From assembly GCA_018466975.1 (NCBI GenBank), contig CM031556.1, positions 3,472,001-3,536,000 of the forward strand: DNA of 64,000 bases, written 5' to 3'. Shown here in pieces: positions 56,574 to 64,000 of the stretch (its first letter is position 1; each line of letters begins with the position of its first letter). This stretch comes from Sparassis latifolia (Eukaryota; Basidiomycota; Agaricomycetes; Polyporales; Sparassidaceae). A program made the translations under genes and the position numbers. The notes below the pieces were generated by a model. That model had not been told where the DNA came from. It was given only the letters and a program-made list of their open reading frames with translations, and ran no database searches.

Positions 56574-58671
56574 ATGCCTAAACATCGTGCAGCTCAATCA
56601 AAGAATGATTTGCGATCAAAGAAGCAGCACTGCGATAGTGCAGATGAAGGGCCTCCCACATCCCCAATTGTACCTAATCGACAAGGCTACAATATCGAAG
56701 CATCTGGATGCGATCGTCGGGCACGCATTGATGATGTCGAAGATGATGAGGATGATGCCGCGCGACCCGATGAAGATGTCATTGAAGTTGATGCACCCAC
56801 CACGTGTGGAGCCAAGAACAAGAAGGTGGCGAGGACACCTGAGGAAGAATTGGGTAAGTTGCACACTGAATAACAGAACTGGTTACTTACCAAGTGACCA
56901 GGAGACATGCAAAAGGATTGGACTTCAACAGCGTATGTGTTCTACAAACCCGAGGTGACGATCCAGTTTGACGCCACCTCGGGTGTGCATGGGCATGTCT
57001 TCCAGTGCGCAAATTGCGGCTGCAAGACAAAAATAACACAGTGGCTTGACAAGGGGGATAGAATGTCGACAGGAAACCTGCATAAACACATTCGGAAGTG
57101 TTGGGGAGAGGAGGCACTGGCAGCTGCAGAAACAATGAAGACTGCAGTGGATGCACACCCAGCTGTCGAGAAATTCAGGCGGTCAGGCGACATCACTGCC
57201 TCATTTGAACGTAAGGGGAAAGGAAAGGTTACTTACTTGAGTCACCAGCATACATGCACCCAGTGCCGGTGAGTCTCCATCGACATCATTTGCACTGTCA
57301 AAGTTTGGCTGCTTATAGTGTTGCAGTGCCAAGATCGTCCACTGGGTCTCAGAGAGTCTCCAGCCATTCGCGATTGTCGAGAATTAGACATTCTAGTCAT
57401 TGATGAAAACCGGCCGGCCGGAGTTCTGGATACCCTCATGGTGGACGGTGGCATGGGATGTGCACAGGGTGTTTGCACGATGTCGTGCATGCATGGCAAA
57501 GATGTTGCAGGTCAGTGTCAGGCATGTGAGAAAATGGGGAATTTCTGACGCACCTGCAGGAGCACGATGGTGAATTGAACTTCGCGACGGATGCGTGGAC
57601 CTCACTAAACCACAAGGCACTCATCACATTCACCATCCACCTGCAGCATAAGGGCATCCTGCTGCAGATGGTTCTGGATGTCGTGGAGGTCGCGGACTTG
57701 CACAGTGGCATGAACCTCGCAGCTGCTTTCATGAAGATGGTAGAGGAGTTCAAAGTCGCTACGAAGGTGAGTTTATCAGCCTCAGCTTCATACAATTGTG
57801 GCAGACTTACCTGTGAGCTAGTTGCTTGGCATAACTGCAGACAATGCAACACTGAACGACGTTATGATCGACAAACTTGTCGAATTGATCGATTCGTTCC
57901 AAGGGCAGGTGAATTGTGCCCAACACTTTGACCACATTGTGAATCTTGTGGCCAAGAACCTCTTGTGACAATTTGATATACCGAAGGACAAGGCTGAGGC
58001 GGTGCTGAACGAGGCTGAATGTGCACTGCAGGACCTCACCAAGGATTTGGACATGGGAGCACGAGATGGATATGAAGAAAATGAGCCCCCAGATAATGTC
58101 GATGGAGTGGAGCACTTGGATGAGCATGATGAGCTGTCATCAGAGGAGCATGCTACACTGGACGTGAGTGTGCAACCTGTCAAGTTTGTGCTCATCAAAG
58201 TGAGTGGAACTCGATTGAAGTCAGATCTGTTGTCACTCACCTTTGACTGATCATTCCTCTGCAGCTCTGAAAGGTCGCCACCTCAATCATACACTTGTCA
58301 ACCAAGCTCTTGCCAGCTTGGTTGAAGGTGCTTGCTGAGTTGGAGATGCCAGAGAGAATGATGCCATGAGATGTTGCCACCAGATGAAACTCGACCTTCA
58401 AAATGCTTGGGTTTGCATTGGAATATTGCCCGGCGATCGACGAGATGACAGCAGACAGGACGAGAGACTTGCGCAAGTACGAAATGGACGATGATGAATG
58501 GGAGATAGCAAAACAGCTGTGTGATGTCCTCAAGGTGAGTCACATGTGACTATCAACATGTGGCCTTCTCCTCACGCCCACCTCCAGATCTTCAATGACA
58601 CTACGTTGTATTTCTCGCACGATACCCCTAGCTTGCCCATGGTCATTCCGGCCATGGACATCATCGACGAA
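56574..58671 (+). pseudogene. hAT transposase, decayed and 3'-truncated
   Basis: Plus-strand exons separated by short introns read, in order: a charged N-terminus; a BED-type zinc finger (FQCANCGCKTK ... GNLHKHIRKCW); the hAT hallmark ELNFATDAWTSLNHKALITF (first Asp); VLDVVEVADLHSGMNLA; LGITADNATLNDVMI (second Asp); and WEIAKQLCDVLKIFNDTTLY with MVIPAMDIIDE. Frames shift several times and stops occur (for example near 57968). The sequence ends abruptly at 58671 where element B begins, so the C-terminal dimerisation region is missing. No 8-bp duplication or TIR pair was found. Confidence 0.82.
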
Positions 58672-58837
58672 CAGTGATGTCAGTTATGGGTAATAATAAA
58701 TTGTGCTAGTTAACAGCATGAGAGGATAAGCAGGCTCCTAAGTTAGCAAAGGATAATCTTTGAATGTCTGAAGATAATCCTAAGGATGATCCAAAGGATT
58801 ATCTGAGTTTAAAAGATATTTTTTAAGTTGTCACCAG

Positions 58838-58918
58838 CCAGGATTAAACCCTCAACCTTGAGAGAAAGTCACATGATCAACTGACATCAGACACTTTAGC
58901 CACTACACCATATCAGCT
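58838..58918 (-). ncRNA. tRNA-like module, element B copy 2 left arm
   Basis: The A-box-like sequence is TGGTGTAGTGG (58910-58900). The B box (58850-58841) reads GGTTTAATCC, one change from the consensus. Confidence 0.45.
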
Positions 58919-59349
58919 TACAAACTTACTCTTATGTATAATACATATAGGAGATTTTGCTAAAGAGACTTAGGCAAATTCTGTCTATCATAAGAGAGTA
59001 GCTAAGTTAAACACAAGGCAAAGCATGTTTATAATAACATTTTCAGTGCATACTTTATAATTCAATCACATTGTGATCTCATCTTTTACAAAAAGACTAT
59101 AATCATAAATTCTAAGTTTAGAGAATAAACCTTTAACAGTACCTATAAGGTGAACAGTAGCTTACAACATATACAAAGTTAATATATAGGTATTGTAATA
59201 TAAACAGCAGTATAAACTGTATGAAATGCTACTATAACATGCTTTGCCTTGTTTTTAACTTAGCTACTCTCTTATGTAGACAGAATTTGCCTAAGTCTCT
59301 TTAGCAAAATCTTCTATATGTATTATACATAAGAGTAAGTTTGTAAGCT

Positions 59350-59430
59350 GATATGGTGTAGTGGCTAAAGTGTCTGGTGTCAGTTGATCATGTGACTTTC
59401 TCTCAAGGTTGAGGGTTCAATTCTGGCTGG
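59350..59430 (+). ncRNA. tRNA-like module, element B copy 2 right arm
   Basis: The A-box-like sequence is at 59354-59364 and the B-box-like GGTTCAATTC at 59414-59423, pointing outward to the right. Confidence 0.5.
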
Positions 59431-59648
59431 TGACAACTTAAAAAATATCTTTTAAACTCAGATAATCCTTTGGATCATCCTTAGGATTATCTCAAAGATT
59501 ATCTTAAGATTATCCAAAGAGATAATCCTCCAGTTTGAAGGATTGCTGATAAGATAATTCTAGAAGAGGTCTGCTAAGTAAAGAGTCTGCTAATCTTAAA
59601 GGTCTGTTAATTAACAGTATATATTATCTTTCATAAATGATAATAATG

Positions 59649-62600
59649 GAGCAGTGGGCCCATTATCATGATGCTATTATTTACTGATGGCCTCACCACC
59701 ATAGAGGTACCTCTGAGCAGTGGGCCCACCGACATGGTGTTATTAGTCAGTGATTGGTTCACCATCATAATGCTGGCAGTGCCTGAACTCAGCAAGACAC
59801 CTAATTGCTAACCTGACACTCCATCTCTAGTGGAGTTTTTACACCATGGAGTCCTGCCTGAAACTTATTGTAGCTGTCGTATAGAGTGCAGTGCCACCAT
59901 TTTATGAGTTCCTGATATATGATGAACCATGGCTTTACATTCTGGTAATGGCAAGACTCAATTTGTCAAAAAGTCGCCAACCTGGCTCTCCTTCTTTGGC
60001 GAAGTTTGTTAAACTTGGAGGACTGTCTGAAACTTGTAAAAGGGGATTTATCAAGTGCAGTGCTGCTATTTTAGACTTCCTGGATATATGGTGAGCCATG
60101 GCTTTACATTCTGGTGATGGCGAGACTCAATTTGCCAAAAAATCGCCAAAAAAATCGCCAACCTGGCTTTCCTTCTTCGGTGCAGTTTGTTAAACTTGAA
60201 GGACTGTCTGAAACTTGGAGAAGAGGATTTATAAAGTGCAGTGCCACCATTCTATGAGTTCCTGGCATATGGCGAGCCATGGCTTTACATTCTGGTGATA
60301 ACGAGACTCAATTTGCCAAAAAGTTGCCAACCTGACTCTCCTTCTCTGGCGAAGTTTGTTAAACTTGGACGACAGTCTGAAACTTGTAGCAGAGGATTTA
60401 TAAAGTTAAGTTCCATCATTTTATAAGTTCCTAGTATATGGCGAGCCATGGCTTTACATCCTGGTAATGGTGTGACTCAACTAGTAAAAAACTCGCCATC
60501 CTGGCTCTCCTTCTTTGGTGAAGTTTGTTAAACTTGGAGCACTGTCTGAAACTTGTAGTAAGGGATTTATATAGTGAAGTGCCACCATTCTATGAGTTCC
60601 TGGTATATGGCGAGCCATGGCCTCACATTCTGGTAAAGGTGACTCAACTAGTAAAAAACTCAGCAATCTGACTCTCCTTCTCTAGTAAAGTTTGTCAAAC
60701 TTGGAGGACTGTCTGGGATTGATAGTAGCTGCAGTATCAAGTGAAGCACCATCATTGTTTGAGTTTCTTGTAGATGGGAGCTGTGACTTAATATCCTGAT
60801 AATGGCTAGACTCAACCAATAAACACATCGCTAACCTGGCTCTTCTTCTCTGGTGAAGTTAGTCAGACTTGAAGCACTGTCTGGAATTTATAGTAGACAT
60901 TTCATAATGTGAAGTGCCATCACTTTCTGAGTTCCTGATCAATGGTGAGCCACAGCTTCATATCCTGATAATAGCTAGACCCAACCAGGAAAAAAATGAC
61001 CAATCTGGCACTTGTTCTCTGGTAAAGGTTGTATAACCTGAAGCACGGTTGAAAAATTGCAGTAAATGTTGTATCAAGTGGTGCCAGCATTTTGTGTGTT
61101 CCTTATAGATGGTGAGCCACAGTGAAAATGTAACTGGCAACCTGATACTTCTTTTTTCACATACACTGATGAATTTCATATGATATGAAGTACTGACTAT
61201 AAGTTGTAGCAGTGGCTATATACTGTGATGTCCTTTTATATGGACTTCTGGCTGATGTCAGGCTATGTTTGTACAAAGTGTGGATGCACTGAGATTCAAT
61301 GCTGACAATCTGCTATTTATTATAAAGTGAAGTATCTAAGCCTTTCAAAACTTAGAGCAGCAGTTGCATTACTGTTCAATGTCAGTGTTGTATGACTTCG
61401 TAGTTGGTTGTGAGCCACATCTAATCATCCTAAATACACTCACAAGTTAGCATGCTAACTGGCTGTGATAATCTTATATATATATAACATGGAAGAGTGA
61501 CTAAATCTTATAACAGCAGTTGTATGCTTTAAATTAGAAGCCTTGCATTACTTCTTGAAGTTTAGCAAGATACACACAGCCATTCTAATGATCTGTGAAT
61601 ACTTTGAGAAGTTCAGCATACAACTTACCATTTCTCTGCATGATACTATGTGTAATAAAGTACAACACTTTATATGCGAGATATGAAGTTCTGGTTAGTT
61701 TTGATCGTAATCACTTAGTGTTATGTGAAGAATTCAATATTGTCTACCTTTAATGAACTTCATGTGACTTGCTGAACTGGTCAAGGAATCGCACTTTCCT
61801 TTTTAGTCTCTGAGTGCACATACGTCTAATGAACATAATGGCTCCTATATGTGTTTTCTTCTATACATTTGAGATTCTTCTTTAATACATTTTTCTATCT
61901 ACATTAAATGATGATGATTACATAGACCTTATATCACAGCTAGATAGATTCTTGACAAGCTTATAAAAAGTCTATAGAGCTCGGAGTGAAATATTGCTAA
62001 CTCTTCTGAAGTGAACTTTGCTGTTTGTTAAGAAGTAAAGCTTGTCAATCACTTAACATTACAGTTGACTACATGTTGTCTTGAAAAAGATATATCTGTC
62101 ATTTTCTAATAAATATCTGGCATTTAGTTATCTGAGAAGCAAAACACACTTCATGAACTTAAGTGTAGCTCTCTCCAAAGAGTTACACTTAATTCTTATT
62201 GAGAATTAATATCTGTTAAGTCACAATATGATATTGGTACTCCAAGTTGCAGTTCATACTCCACAGTATATAACTTTGGCCATAAGTTTCAGATGATACT
62301 CCATTGCATACAGACTTCATTACAGAAGCAGTGCCGGCTGGTCGTTTAGCATTTTTATGTGTGAAACTATGGCTGGCTATTAATCAGGAACTCATAAGAT
62401 GGTGGCCCTTCACTTTATACAACAGCTATTATCAATTTCAGACAGTGCTTCAAGTTGAATTAACTTTACCAGAGAAGGACCACCAGGTTAGTGAAGAATC
62501 ACCAGAGTAAGTTTAGCCATTGTCCGGATGTGAAGCCATGGCTCAATGTCTATCAGGAACTCATGAAATGGTGGTGCTTTACTGTATATACCAACTACTA

Positions 62601-64000
62601 TGAATTCCAGATATGCTCCAAGTTTTATGAACTCTTCCAAAAAAGGAGAGTCAAATTGCTGAGTTTTTTACTGGTTGAGTCTCACATTCACCAGAATGTA
62701 AGGCCATGGCTCTCCATATACCAGGAACTTATAGAATGGTGGCGCTTCACTTTATAAATCCCCTACTACAAGTTTCAGACAGTGCTTCATGTTTAATGAA
62801 CTTTGCCAGAGACAAAGAGGCAGGTTGGCGAGTGTTTACTGGTTGAGCCTCGCCTTCACCAGAATGTGAAGCCATGGCTCACCATATACCAGGAACTCAT
62901 AAAATGGTGGCATTGCACTATATAAATCCTCTTCTGCAAGTTTCAGACCGACCTTCAAGTTTAATAACTTCGCCAGAGAAGGAGAGCCAGGTTGGTGACT
63001 TTTTGGCAAATTGAGTCTCGCCATTACCAGAATGTAAAGCCATAGCTCTCCATATACTAGGAACTTATGGAATGGTGGCACTGCACTTTATAAATTCTCT
63101 TCTACAAGTTTCAGACAGTGCCCTAAGTTTAACAAACTTTGCCAAAGAAGGAGAGCCAGGATGGCGCGTTTTTTACTAGTTGAGTCACACCATTACCAGG
63201 ATGTAAAGCCATGGCTCGCCATATACTAGGAACTTATAAAATGATGGAACTTAACTTTATAAATCCTCTGCTACAAGTTTCAGACTGTCGTCCAAGTTTA
63301 ACAAACTTCGCCAGAGAAGGAGAGTCAGGTTGGCGACTTTTTGGCAAATTGAGTCTCACCATCACCAGAATGTCAAGTCATGGCTCGCCATATGCTAGGA
63401 ACTTATAGAATGGTGGCACTGCACTTTATAAGTCCTCTTCTGCAAGTTTCAGACCGACCTTCAAGTTTAATAACTTCGCCAGAGAAGGAGAGCCAGGTTG
63501 GCGACTTTTTGGCAAATTGAGTCTCGCCATTACCAGAATGTAAAGCCATAGCTCTCCATATACTAGGAACTCATGGAATGGTGGCACTGCACTTTATAAA
63601 TTCTCTTCTACAAGTTTCAGACAGTGCCCTAAGTTTAACAAACTTTGCCAAAGAAGGAGAGCCAGGATGGCGCGTTTTTTACTAGTTGAGTCACACCATT
63701 ACCAGGATGTAAAGCCATGGCTCGCCATATACTAGGAACTTATAAAATGATGGAACTTAACTTTATAAATCCTCTGCTACAAGTTTCAGACTGTCGTCCA
63801 AGTTTAACAAACTTCGCCAGAGAAGGAGAGTCAGGTTGGCGACTTTTTGGCAAATTGAGTCTCACCATCACCAGAATGTCAAGTCATGGCTCGCCATATG
63901 CTAGGAACTTATAGAATGGTGGCACTGCACTTTATAAGTCCTCTTCTGCAAGTTTCAGACCGACCTTCAAGTTTAATAACTTCGCCAGAGAAGGAGAGCC
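59649..64000. mobile_element. Giant foldback element FB-2 (continues past window)
   Basis: It opens with two GTGGGCCCA-core repeats, then a left arm of 169-bp units (to about 61230), the AT-rich core (about 61230-62300) and the inverted right arm to the window edge. From about 60.2 kb it follows FB-1 nearly base for base at an offset of about 15,378. Small differences exist, such as a 6-bp gap near 60640 and a changed core segment at 62240-62275. The left arm is several units shorter than in FB-1. Its right end is not in the window. Confidence 0.85.

Larger units (their letters stand above)
58672..59648. mobile_element. Foldback element B, copy 2 (reverse orientation)
   Basis: It starts CAGTGATGTCAGTTATGGG and ends CATAAATGATAATAATG, the reverse complement order of copy 1, and the two copies are nearly identical. 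Both tRNA-like modules are present. The flanks are hAT coding sequence on the left and FB-2 on the right; no target duplication was found (TCGACGAA versus GAGCAGTG). Confidence 0.88.

Overview
The window is nuclear DNA of a filamentous fungus, most likely a basidiomycete (Agaricomycetes). The evidence is dense, intron-rich genes with GT-AG introns of about 50-60 nt and short intergenic spaces. The gene set is also fungal: Isc1-type phospholipase C, Fcy2-type NCS1 permease, Rib7 and MetAP2. The repeats are chromodomain Ty3/Gypsy, Ty1/Copia and hAT elements. The lineage is inferred; no rRNA or other marker is present.

Positions 1 to about 23.5 kb form a gene-dense housekeeping segment. In order it holds: the last exon of a glutaredoxin-like gene; a 721-bp TIR element with a perfect 9-bp target duplication; a CSTF2/Rna15-like gene with hinge and C-terminal domains but no RRM; coatomer beta (SEC26, about 20 exons); an NCS1 purine-cytosine-type permease; a kelch-repeat protein; a putative SHOC1/ZIP2-like (XPF-like) meiotic protein on the minus strand; inositolphosphosphingolipid phospholipase C (ISC1); a minus-strand HSL-type alpha/beta-hydrolase with an apparent one-base frameshift; methionine aminopeptidase 2 (minus); and the divergently transcribed riboflavin gene RIB7. 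These genes do not form a cluster with one job; they are ordinary neighbours.

From about 24 kb to the right edge the character changes abruptly to nested repeats with no credible host gene. A multicopy repeat, here called C, encodes an unrecognised protein (copies near 25.4, 27.3 and 40.8 kb). Gypsy-B is degenerate and split in two. Gypsy-A occurs as a truncated copy (33.0-37.7 kb) and a full-length copy (48.7-56.5 kb), with an extra zinc-knuckle ORF downstream of integrase. A small gag-only Copia element has 210-bp LTRs and a 5-bp target duplication, and sits inside repeat C. A decayed hAT transposase lies at 56.6-58.7 kb.

The most unusual content is three kinds of long inverted-repeat (foldback) elements. 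Element A (28.7-29.7 kb) and element B (two oppositely oriented copies at 37.7 and 58.7 kb) are palindromes of about 0.95 kb. Each arm carries a tRNA-like module with recognisable A and B boxes, pointing outward. FB-1 (about 44.2-48.7 kb) and FB-2 (about 59.6 kb to the edge) are giant foldbacks. Their arms are arrays of an approximately 169-bp unit that becomes more regular toward the outside, around an AT-rich core of about 1 kb without a convincing ORF. FB-1 and FB-2 are near-identical. I consider these palindromes, and their position at junctions lacking target duplications, the best candidate for something undescribed. A pericentromeric or other heterochromatic setting is possible but not shown.
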